Assembly: GCA_902463875.1 (NCBI GenBank)
Contig: CABQHR010000019.1
Coordinates: 1-17,347, forward strand
Length of the DNA: 17,347 bases
Direction of reading: 5' to 3'
Source of the DNA: an uncultured Collinsella sp.
GTDB lineage: Bacteria > Actinomycetota > Coriobacteriia > Coriobacteriales > Coriobacteriaceae
Both the position numbers and the translations under genes were made by a program. This document shows positions 1 to 5,855 of this stretch, in pieces (position 1 is the stretch's first letter; each line of letters opens with the position of its first letter). Below the pieces are notes generated by a model. That model saw nothing but the letters and a program-made list of their open reading frames with translations, did no database searches and was not told the origin of the DNA.

Positions 1-253
1 GTCCGCGCTGCTCGATGTAGAAGTAATTGGAGACATGCATGAGCTTTTTGGTCTGCGCCTCGAGCGCCGAAAGCACTGCAGGGTTGCCGTGGCCAAGGCT
101 GCACACACCGATACCTGCAAGAAAGTCAAGATACTCACGGCCGTCATCGCCGGTGAGCTTCATGCCGTGGCCTTCGACAAACTCTACCGGAGAGCGACCA
201 AAGGTATGCATAACGTAATGGGATTCGAGCGATTGTTGAGTTGCAAGTGACAT
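1..253 (-). CDS. argD: Acetylornithine aminotransferase, N-terminal part (runs off window)
   Basis: Only the first 84 residues lie in the window. The reading frame starts at the ATG at 253-251 (MSLATQQSLESHYVMHTFGR) and stays open to base 1. The residues that follow include VEGHGMKLTGDDGREYLDFLAGIGVCSLGHGNPAV. This is the typical N-terminus of class-III PLP-dependent acetylornithine/ornithine aminotransferases: entrance loop, then the D-G-x-x-Y-L-D-F-x-A-G-I strand and the L-G-H-x-x-P motif. The enzyme would make N-acetylornithine from N-acetylglutamate semialdehyde using glutamate as amino donor. The catalytic lysine lies outside the window. A GAAAGG ribosome-binding site sits about 8 nt upstream. 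It is last of the visible arg genes, 69 bp after argB, and that gap holds a perfect 14-bp palindrome (271-284). The assignment rests on the N-terminus plus operon context. A broader-specificity paralogue such as a GABA or succinylornithine aminotransferase is possible but unlikely here. Confidence 0.9.
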   Translation of the reverse strand, partial: MSLATQQSLESHYVMHTFGRSPVEFVEGHGMKLTGDDGREYLDFLAGIGVCSLGHGNPAVLSALEAQTKKLMHVSNYFYIEQRG

Positions 254-270
254 GGGATGCCTTTCGTTGG

Positions 271-284
271 GCGCCGTACGGCGC
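271..284. repeat. 14-bp perfect palindrome in the argB-argD gap
   Basis: GCGCCGTACGGCGC reads the same on both strands (271-284), 18 nt upstream of the argD start. As RNA it could form a short GC hairpin only with an opened centre. It has no T-run, so it is not a terminator. A role in mRNA stability or argD translation is possible but unsupported. Confidence 0.4.
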
Positions 285-322
285 AGGGCTATGGGTGCAG
301 GGACGCGACGACCGCGGGACAG

Positions 323-1303
323 CTAGACCGTCTGGAGCTTCTCGACCTCGTCGAGGTTCTCGGTCAGACGCGCCGCAAAAGTCGAAAGCGGGTGCGGATG
401 CGTATCGAACTCGTAGGCCGTCTCGGTGGAATGGATCACGGTACCGACGCCGGCATCGGTCAACAGCTCCAGCAGCAGCGAGTGCGGCGTGGTACCGTTG
501 ATGATGTGCGCGCGGAACACACCGGCGGCAAGCGCATCGACGGCTGCACGAAGCTTGGGGATCATGCCCTTATCAACCTCGCCGCCGTAGAGCATCTCGT
601 TGACCTCGTCGAGCGTCAGGTTGGAGATAAGCGAATCCTTATCGCTAAAGTCCTTGTACAGACCGTCGACATCGGTCAAGAAGATCGCCTTGTGCGCATG
701 AAGCGCCGCCGCAACGGCGCCGGCGGCGGTATCGGCGTTGATGTTGAAGAAGCCACCGTCCTCCCCCGCCGCGACCGTGGCGATAACGGGAATGTACTCA
801 CTGTCGAGCAAACGCTCGATATAGTCGGTGTTGACGTGCGTGACCTTGCCTACGCGGCCGAGCTCTGGGTCGAGCGGCTCGGCGATAAGGGTGCCGGCGT
901 CGCTGCCGGACACGCCCACGGCCAGGTTGCCGTGGTGGTTGAGCGCCGCGACCAGCTCCTGATTGACCTTGCCGCCCAGTACCTCGCGCACGATATCCAT
1001 GGTGGCAGGCGTAGTCACGCGCTGGCCGTTCTTAAACTCGACGGGGATGTCGTAATGGCTCAGTGCCTCGTTGATGGCCTTGCCGCCGCCATGCACGATG
1101 ACAGGGCGCATGCCGATAATCTTGAGCAGGACGATGTCGCTCATCACGTCACGACGCAGCTGCTCGTCGACCATGGCGGCACCGCCGTACTTGATAACGA
1201 CCGTCTTACCGGTCAGGTTCTTAATCCACGGCAGCGCCTCGAACAGCAGCTGTGCGGTGACTTCGTTGGATTCGCTCGAGCGACAATCGCGTGCGAACTT
1301 CAT
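323..1303 (-). CDS. argB: Acetylglutamate kinase
   Basis: The 326-residue protein phosphorylates N-acetylglutamate, the second step of arginine synthesis. Amino-acid-kinase motifs are clear: KYGGAAM (Lys38, phosphate binding), the HGGGKAI glycine loop (71-77), NINADTAAGAVAAAL (Asp191) and a GMIPK motif ending at Lys250. I chose the ATG at 1303 because GAGG lies about 6 nt upstream and the ALPWIKNLTGKTVVIKYGG block then has a normal N-terminal helix. A longer open frame reaching 1375 would overlap a hairpin and has no ribosome-binding site. The N-terminal helix (about residues 12-28) resembles the extension that forms hexameric, arginine-feedback-inhibited kinases, which fits a pathway that recycles acetyl groups through ArgJ (family knowledge). 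About 20 residues at the C-terminus go beyond many homologues. It is 81 bp after argJ and 69 bp before argD. Confidence 0.96.
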   Translation of the reverse strand: MKFARDCRSSESNEVTAQLLFEALPWIKNLTGKTVVIKYGGAAMVDEQLRRDVMSDIVLLKIIGMRPVIVHGGGKAINEALSHYDIPVEFKNGQRVTTPATMDIVREVLGGKVNQELVAALNHHGNLAVGVSGSDAGTLIAEPLDPELGRVGKVTHVNTDYIERLLDSEYIPVIATVAAGEDGGFFNINADTAAGAVAAALHAHKAIFLTDVDGLYKDFSDKDSLISNLTLDEVNEMLYGGEVDKGMIPKLRAAVDALAAGVFRAHIINGTTPHSLLLELLTDAGVGTVIHSTETAYEFDTHPHPLSTFAARLTENLDEVEKLQTV

Positions 1304-1333
1304 AGTCTGCCTCGTCTTTCGTGTAGCTATCGC

Positions 1334-1373
1334 GCCGCACCTCGTTGCCCGCGATTGCAGCGGGACGTGCGGC
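1334..1373 (-). other. Intercistronic hairpin between argJ and argB
   Basis: The outer arms GCCGCAC/GTGCGGC (1334-1340 and 1367-1373) and inner arms CCCGC/GCGGG (1348-1352 and 1360-1364) fold around a 7-nt loop. An asymmetric internal loop separates the two stems. It begins 11 nt after the argJ stop. There is no T-tract, so it is not a standard terminator. It may act as an mRNA-processing or stability element within the operon. Confidence 0.55.
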
Positions 1374-1384
1374 ACATCGGGAGT

Positions 1385-2653
1385 CTAGGAACGGTAGTCG
1401 CCGTTAATGGAGATGTACTCGTGCGTGAGGTCGCAAGTCCACACGGTGGTCGCCGCGTTCCCTGCGCCCAGGTCAGCCGAGATCACGATCTCGGGCGCCT
1501 CAAAGCGACGCAGTGCCTCGTCCTCGTCAAAGGGAACGGTCAGGCCATCACGGCAGACGGGCATACCCATCATGTCGATGGAAACATCTTCTTGGTTAAA
1601 CTGCACGCCGCACTTGCCGAGCGCCATGGCAACGCGGCCCCAGTTGCAGTCGTGGCCAGCGATGCAGGTCTTGACGAGCGGCGAGTTGGCGACAGCACGA
1701 GCGGCGATATCGGCCTCCTCGTCGTTGAGGGCGCCGGTGACGTTAACCGTCACGAGCTTGGATGCGCCCTCGCCATCTGCGGCGATGTTGCGCGCCAGGC
1801 TCTCGCACACCTCATGCACGGCAAAGGCCAGCTCGTCGAAGGCGTCAGAGCCCTCGGCAATAGGCTCGGCACCTACGGCAGCGGCGCCGGAGGCAAGCAT
1901 GATACAGGTGTCGTTCGTCGAGGTGTCGGAATCGACCGTTACCTTGTTGAAGGTCTGCTTGACGGTAGAGAGCAACAGGGCGTGGAGCGCCGCAGGCTCG
2001 ACGGGGGCATCGGTCGTGATGACCGCGATCATGGTTGCCATGTTGGGCATGATCATGCCCGAGCCCTTGCACATACCGCCCACCGTATAGGCATTGCCTG
2101 CGTGCCCCGCGGCCTCGCTGCGGTAACACACGGCATACTCCTTGGAGTGCGTGTCGGTCGTCATGATAGCGCGGGCGGCATCGGCGCCACCGTGGGCGGA
2201 GAGCGCCTCGTAGGCGGCAGGAATGGCGGTCTCAAACGTGTCGATCGGCAGAATCTGACCAATTACGCCCGTGGAGGCGACCAGAATCTGCTGGGGCTCG
2301 CAGCCGATGACCTGCGAGGCGATGTTGCAGGTCTCGCGCGCGCAGGCAAGACCGGTCTCGCCCGTGGCGGCGTTGGCGTTGCCGGAGTTGATAGAAACAC
2401 CGGCGATGATGCCATAGCCCCTGTCGGCGCCGCCCAGGTTGGCACGGCTCACCTGCACGGGCGCCGCACAAAAGCGGTTAGTCGTAAACACGCCGGCCCC
2501 GGGACAGGGCTTATCGGGTACGACGAGCGCGTAATCCAGGCGCTCGGGATTCTTGCGGAATCCGGCATGGATGCCCGCCGCCTTAAAGCCGGCTGCCGCC
2601 GTTACGCCGCCCTCTACGGCACGAATCTTGATATCGAACTGCTCAGCATTCAT
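1385..2653 (-). CDS. argJ: Bifunctional glutamate N-acetyltransferase / ornithine acetyltransferase
   Basis: The 422-residue protein has the usual length for ArgJ. It moves the acetyl group from N-acetylornithine to glutamate, closing the acetyl cycle; bifunctional members also use acetyl-CoA. The autoprocessing site is visible as KGSGMIMPNMATM, with predicted cleavage between Ala206 and Thr207; Thr207 becomes the nucleophile of the beta chain. The oxyanion region STGVIG (Thr128-Gly129) is present, as is DSDTSTNDT further on. The C-terminus ends in the usual ArgJ pattern HEYISINGDYRS. An AAGGAG ribosome-binding site lies 11 nt before the ATG. Upstream, a terminator-like hairpin with a T6 tract separates it from argC, so transcripts starting at argC must read through it to reach argJ. 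Whether the protein is mono- or bifunctional cannot be told from sequence. No argA was seen in this window. Confidence 0.97.
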   Translation of the reverse strand: MNAEQFDIKIRAVEGGVTAAAGFKAAGIHAGFRKNPERLDYALVVPDKPCPGAGVFTTNRFCAAPVQVSRANLGGADRGYGIIAGVSINSGNANAATGETGLACARETCNIASQVIGCEPQQILVASTGVIGQILPIDTFETAIPAAYEALSAHGGADAARAIMTTDTHSKEYAVCYRSEAAGHAGNAYTVGGMCKGSGMIMPNMATMIAVITTDAPVEPAALHALLLSTVKQTFNKVTVDSDTSTNDTCIMLASGAAAVGAEPIAEGSDAFDELAFAVHEVCESLARNIAADGEGASKLVTVNVTGALNDEEADIAARAVANSPLVKTCIAGHDCNWGRVAMALGKCGVQFNQEDVSIDMMGMPVCRDGLTVPFDEDEALRRFEAPEIVISADLGAGNAATTVWTCDLTHEYISINGDYRS

Positions 2654-2679
2654 CGTCTTTATGACTCCTTATGTCAAAC

Positions 2680-2758
2680 AAAAAAGGGGCATCGGTTGGT
2701 GCGCCCTGCCAGCCACAATCATGAGACCAGCTTAAGAGTGGCGCCCCACTCGATGCCC
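2680..2758 (-). terminator. Terminator/attenuator-like hairpin between argC and argJ
   Basis: Read on the minus strand, GGGCATCG (2758-2751) pairs with CGATGCCC (2694-2687), followed at once by C-TTTTTT (2686-2680). The stem continues with a TGG/CCA step and a GCGCC/GGCGC step, separated by small mismatches, and closes on a loop of about 35 nt. It starts 29 nt after the argC stop, and the T-run ends about 10 nt before the argJ ribosome-binding site. A competing hairpin, GAGTGG-GGCG-CCACTC, lies within the 5' half and would disrupt the inner pairs. It could be a partial terminator that lowers argJBD relative to argC, or a regulated attenuator. Confidence 0.65.
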
Positions 2759-2787
2759 GACTACCAAATCGTTAACAATCGAATGTG

Positions 2788-3858
2788 CTACACCGGGCAC
2801 GCCACTGTGGGCAAGCCTCGTCGCTCGTCAAAACCAAAGACGATGTTGGCGCACTGGACCGCCTGGCCTGCCGCACCCTTGCACAGATTGTCGATGGCGC
2901 CCGTAGCCACCAGAACGCCCGCGCGCTTGTTGAGCGCGAGGCCAATCTGGGCGGCGTTGGCGCCGATGACCGAAGCCGTCTTGGGCTGCTGGCCGGCATC
3001 GAGTACGCGCACGAAGGTGCGACCGGCGTAGAACTGCTTGTAATGGTCGACGACGTCCTCAAGGGTCAGGGTATCGATAGCCTGCGGCGTAAGCGGCATC
3101 GTCACCGTAGAGAGCAGACCGCGCTTGAGCGGTGCCAGATGCGGGGTAAAGACGACACGACCGGTTAGGCCCAAGATCTGCTCGATTTCGGGCGTGTGAC
3201 GATGCTTGCCCACGCCATAGGCCTCCAGGTTTTCGTCCGCGCTGCAAAAATGCGTACGGGCGTTGCAGGACTTACCGGCACCCGTTACACCGCTGATAGC
3301 GTCAACGATCACGGGGCCGCTCTGGGCAACCCAGCCAGCGCGCACGGCGGGGGCGGCGGCAAGGCTCGTTGCGGTGGGATAGCAACCGGCGCAGGCGACC
3401 AGTACGGGCTTGCCGTCGGCGTAGTCGGATGCAGCGGTCTCCAAATCCTGGCAGAATAGCTCGGGCAGGCCGAAGGCGCGGGTCTTGAGCAGCTCGGGGC
3501 TCGTGTGCTCGGCGGCATACCAGGCCTCAAAGGTGGCCGGGTCGCTCAGACGATAGTCGGCCGAAAGGTCAAAGCAGGAAACGCCCGCGGCGAGCAGGGC
3601 AGGCACCTGCGCCATGGCTGCCGTATGCGGCACGGCCAAAAAGACGGCGTCGCAGTTCTTGAGCTCGGGAGCGTCATGCGTCGTGAAGACAAGGTCGCTT
3701 ACGCCGGCGAAGCTCGGGTAGACCGCAGACAGCGGCTGGCCGGCATCGGCGTTGGACGTAATGGCGACAAGTTCAAACTCGGGATGGCCGAGGACGAGGC
3801 GAATGAGCTCGGCACCAGCGTATCCAGCCGCACCGACGATTCCTACCTTGAGGGACAT
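2788..3858 (-). CDS. argC: N-acetyl-gamma-glutamyl-phosphate reductase
   Basis: The 356-residue enzyme reduces N-acetylglutamyl phosphate to the semialdehyde with NADPH, the third step of arginine synthesis. The N-terminal Rossmann motif VGIVGAAGYAGAELIRL (residues 5-21) binds NADPH. The catalytic cysteine is Cys159 in ACAGCYPTA, and the partner histidine is His221 in GVGKHRHTPEI. The SGVTGAGK segment (189-196) is characteristic of this family. The length fits type-1 ArgC. AAGGAG lies 6 nt upstream of the ATG, which fixes the start. It is the first gene of the arg operon and has two ARG-box-like operators 85-123 nt upstream of its start codon. Confidence 0.97.
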   Translation of the reverse strand: MSLKVGIVGAAGYAGAELIRLVLGHPEFELVAITSNADAGQPLSAVYPSFAGVSDLVFTTHDAPELKNCDAVFLAVPHTAAMAQVPALLAAGVSCFDLSADYRLSDPATFEAWYAAEHTSPELLKTRAFGLPELFCQDLETAASDYADGKPVLVACAGCYPTATSLAAAPAVRAGWVAQSGPVIVDAISGVTGAGKSCNARTHFCSADENLEAYGVGKHRHTPEIEQILGLTGRVVFTPHLAPLKRGLLSTVTMPLTPQAIDTLTLEDVVDHYKQFYAGRTFVRVLDAGQQPKTASVIGANAAQIGLALNKRAGVLVATGAIDNLCKGAAGQAVQCANIVFGFDERRGLPTVACPV

Positions 3859-3927
3859 ATCTGACTCCTTGTCTGCGGTTTATACACCGATGCGCATCCC
3901 GCAGCCGTCGTTATGAAGTGGGTTGAA

Positions 3928-3956
3928 ACTTTAGCACCAAAAGATGCATGACTACG
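3928..3956 (-). promoter_or_regulatory. Candidate arg operon promoter (extended -10)
   Basis: On the minus strand an extended -10, TGC-TAAAGT (3936-3928), lies 61 nt or more upstream of argC. The -35 position at 17-bp spacing (3956-3951) reads CGTAGT, a poor match, and lies inside the proximal ARG box. This geometry suits repression by ArgR. A TATAAA at 3884-3879 is an alternative -10 but would leave a leader of only about 14 nt. No start site has been measured. Confidence 0.35.
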
Positions 3957-3981
3957 TAAATGGCTTGCATATTCATGCATT
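3943..3981 (-). promoter_or_regulatory. Tandem ARG boxes (predicted ArgR operator)
   Basis: The distal box is a perfect 5-4-5 palindrome, TGCAT-GAAT-ATGCA on the minus strand (3979-3966). The proximal box, TACGT-AGTC-ATGCA (3958-3945), is imperfect in one half. Their centres (3972.5 and 3951.5) are exactly 21 bp apart, so two 18-bp boxes fit with 3 bp between them. That is the spacing used by hexameric ArgR/AhrC repressors (established knowledge). The sequence is a TGCAT variant of the enteric TGAAT half-site. No argR gene is in the window, so the regulator is inferred. Confidence 0.7.
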
Positions 3982-4024
3982 GAAACATTCCCGACACATT
4001 CGCTTGAAGGAATTGACAAATGGA

Positions 4025-4078
4025 GCGGGCCCCGTATTGACCGGCGCTCCTAACGGCGCCGGGCAATACGGGGCCCGC
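4025..4078 (-). terminator. Long hairpin at the end of the flavin/ECF unit
   Basis: A 15-bp perfect stem (4025-4039 with 4064-4078) continues, after one A/G mismatch, into a 7-bp stem CCGGCGC/GCGCCGG with an 8-nt loop. It lies 37 nt after the stop of the last split-barrel gene and upstream of the argC control region. On the minus strand it is followed by CTCCATTTGTC, only a weak T-tract. It is most likely the transcription end of the minus-strand unit and insulates the arg promoter, though the weak U-tract leaves Rho or mRNA-end processing open. Confidence 0.6.
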
Positions 4079-4115
4079 CCATGCGAAAACCAAGTTGTTA
4101 GGATGAGCCAGCTGG

Positions 4116-4526
4116 CTAGAGCTCGACCGGCACCCATTCGTCGTGGTTGCAGATAAAGGCCTCGGGTTCCTCCACGCTAAAGAAGACGAGCGTGGGGTCG
4201 CCTGCGCCCTCATAATGCTCCCCCAAGCGCTCCAGGTGCTTCCAGCCTGCCTCGCGCATATCGGGAGCGGCCTGGTCATCCAGGCCCGCATGCCCGCGCA
4301 AGATGAGCCAGCCATGGCCCGGCCACCAACTCGTGGCCTCAAAGCGTTGATTTTGCAGCAGCTCTTGCCACACGTCTTTGGTGCGCGCCGTTACAAACCA
4401 CAGCTTGCCGTCCTGAATCTGCGCAAACGAAAACGGACGCACATGCGGCTGCCCGTCAACGCTCGTCGCCAAATACCATGCCGGCACCGACGTCAGATAC
4501 TCCAGCACCGTATTCAATCCGTCCAT
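4116..4526 (-). CDS. FMN split-barrel protein, pyridoxamine 5'-phosphate oxidase family (paralogue 1)
   Basis: The 136-residue protein is a single split-barrel domain. VPAWYLATSVDGQPHVRPFSFAQIQDGKLWFVTARTKDVWQEL matches the first half of the FMN-binding PNPOx-like fold: the WYLAT strand, the V-R-P-F-F strand and D-G-K-L-W-F before the K-D-V-W helix. The second half (WLILRGHAGLDD) gives the expected later strands. Family members bind FMN, F420 or heme and often reduce small molecules; the substrate here is unknown and it need not be a true PdxH. It resembles its upstream neighbour along its whole length (shared PAWYLAT, VRPFSFA, DGKLWF, KDVW). AGGAGG lies 4 nt or so upstream of ATG. It is the last gene of the unit that starts at the FMN riboswitch, 51 bp after paralogue 2. 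The C-terminus (DEWVPVEL) is short and acidic. Confidence 0.85.
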   Translation of the reverse strand: MDGLNTVLEYLTSVPAWYLATSVDGQPHVRPFSFAQIQDGKLWFVTARTKDVWQELLQNQRFEATSWWPGHGWLILRGHAGLDDQAAPDMREAGWKHLERLGEHYEGAGDPTLVFFSVEEPEAFICNHDEWVPVEL

Positions 4527-4577
4527 GTGTCCTCCTGGCGCTAGCTAATTCGGAACGGGTAGTTAATTTGAGACGCG

Positions 4578-5024
4578 CTAGAGCTCCAGGCGCTCCTCGC
4601 TGCCGTCGATATCACAGAAGCGCGCGGCAATGTTGCGGACCGAAAAGAAAGCAAGGCGGCCGTCGTTGGCACTCTCGTGTTCCTCGCCAATGCCCACCAT
4701 GTGCTTAAAACCCGCTTGGCGCACCCGGTCACTCACGACCGCGTCGTCCTCGAGCGCGGCCTCACCGGTTAACACGATCCAGCACTCCCCCGGCTTCCAG
4801 CCCGATACCTCAAACTTGGGATTCGCGCTCAACTCCGCCCACACGTCCTTGTCGCGCGACGTGCAAAACCACAGTTTGCCGTCATCGACCATGGCAAACG
4901 AAAACGGCCTCACGCGGGGCTGATGCCCGTCGCTCGCATCGGTCGTGGCAAGATACCACGCCGGAATACGCCTAAGATACGAGCAGGCGCGCTCGAGCTG
5001 CGCCGTGCGGTCGTTGTCGGTCAT
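4578..5024 (-). CDS. FMN split-barrel protein, pyridoxamine 5'-phosphate oxidase family (paralogue 2)
   Basis: The 148-residue single-domain protein has the same core as its downstream neighbour: IPAWYLATTDASDG, VRPFSFAMVDDGKLWF, then KDVWAEL, and WIVLTGEAALEDD. The longer DASDG loop and a slightly longer N-terminus are the main differences, so the pair looks like an old tandem duplication. The fold normally dimerises around FMN. A catalytic role cannot be set from sequence; flavin reductase, general-stress-type or nitroreductase-like activity are options. An AGGAAAGGGG ribosome-binding site lies before the ATG at 5024. It begins only 30 bp after ecfT with no hairpin between, so cotranscription with the riboflavin transporter is likely, and that context supports flavin as the cofactor. 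Confidence 0.85.
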   Translation of the reverse strand: MTDNDRTAQLERACSYLRRIPAWYLATTDASDGHQPRVRPFSFAMVDDGKLWFCTSRDKDVWAELSANPKFEVSGWKPGECWIVLTGEAALEDDAVVSDRVRQAGFKHMVGIGEEHESANDGRLAFFSVRNIAARFCDIDGSEERLEL

Positions 5025-5054
5025 GGGGACCCCTTTCCTGCGCTCGAATCGCGC

Positions 5055-5855
5055 CTAAACAAGTTGAAGATTGATAACGATGACGCAGATGAGCAGCAAC
5101 GCCGTCACCACCGCCGCCAACGCATCGCCGCGGCAAAATGCAAGCGCATGCAGTCGCGTACGCCCCTGCTCGCCATGGTAGCAACGTGCATCCATAGCGG
5201 CAGAGAGTGTCTCGGCATGACGAAACACACCCGTGAACAGCGGAATTGCCACGCTGGCGAGCATGCGCACGCCGCCGAGCGGACCACCCGTCACGCGCGC
5301 GCCGCGACTTGCCTGCGCGTCCGCCGTCTGCTTCATCTCGGTGGCAAACTGCGGCATAAAGCGCAGCGCGATACCCATAATCATGCCGAGCTCGTGCGCA
5401 GGAAGTCCCACACGCGCAAACGGCGCGAGCAGACGCTCAAAGCCCGCGGTGAGGTCGAGCGTCGGTGTGGTGAGCGTAATGGCGCTCATACCGGCCATCA
5501 TCAAGGTCAGGCGGCACGCCATAAAGGCGGCGGAATGCAGCGAGCCCTCGCTAATCTGCAAAAAGCCGAGCTGCCACAGGATGTGCCCGCTCTGGTCGGT
5601 AAATAGGTTGAGCACTGCGACCACCGCGACGATCGCCAGCAGCGGCGCCATCGATGACAGGACGCGACGAGCCGGCACCCGGGACACGGTATAGATCAGG
5701 ACAACGAAGATTGCGACCGGGACCAGTCCGCGGAAGCTGTTGACCGTGAGCGTCGTGATCAGAAATACAAAGCCCAAGAGCAACTTGGTTCGCGGGTCCA
5801 GGCGGTGGATTGCACTCTCGCCGGGATAGTAGCTGCCAAACGAAAACGCCTCCAT
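5055..5855 (-). CDS. ecfT: ECF transporter transmembrane (T) component
   Basis: The 266-residue membrane protein couples ATP hydrolysis by the EcfA pair to the substrate-binding S component. The N-terminus has the family HRLDPRTKL motif (17-25), followed by hydrophobic helices at about 26-60 and 68-86, and further helices at about 108-130 and 155-170. The coupling-helix motifs are visible as ASRGA (182-186) and DARCYHG (222-228), the latter a variant of the usual A-R-G triplet with Cys in place of Gly. The start codon overlaps the ecfA stop by one base (TAATG), indicating translational coupling. The module may also serve other S components elsewhere in the genome, as group II ECF modules do, but the operon points first to riboflavin. 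Confidence 0.94.
   Translation of the reverse strand: MEAFSFGSYYPGESAIHRLDPRTKLLLGFVFLITTLTVNSFRGLVPVAIFVVLIYTVSRVPARRVLSSMAPLLAIVAVVAVLNLFTDQSGHILWQLGFLQISEGSLHSAAFMACRLTLMMAGMSAITLTTPTLDLTAGFERLLAPFARVGLPAHELGMIMGIALRFMPQFATEMKQTADAQASRGARVTGGPLGGVRMLASVAIPLFTGVFRHAETLSAAMDARCYHGEQGRTRLHALAFCRGDALAAVVTALLLICVIVINLQLV

Noticed and set aside
2654..2787. T-box leader between argC and argJ
   Set aside because: There is a terminator-like stem, but the conserved T-box sequence (AGGGTGGAACCGCG-like) and a specifier stem are absent.
257..3031. A 924-codon open frame on the plus strand opposite argB, argJ and argC
   Set aside because: It is antisense to three clear arg genes. The translation is low-complexity His/Arg/Gly/Val-rich sequence with no family motif, as expected from the wobble-rich complement of GC-rich genes.
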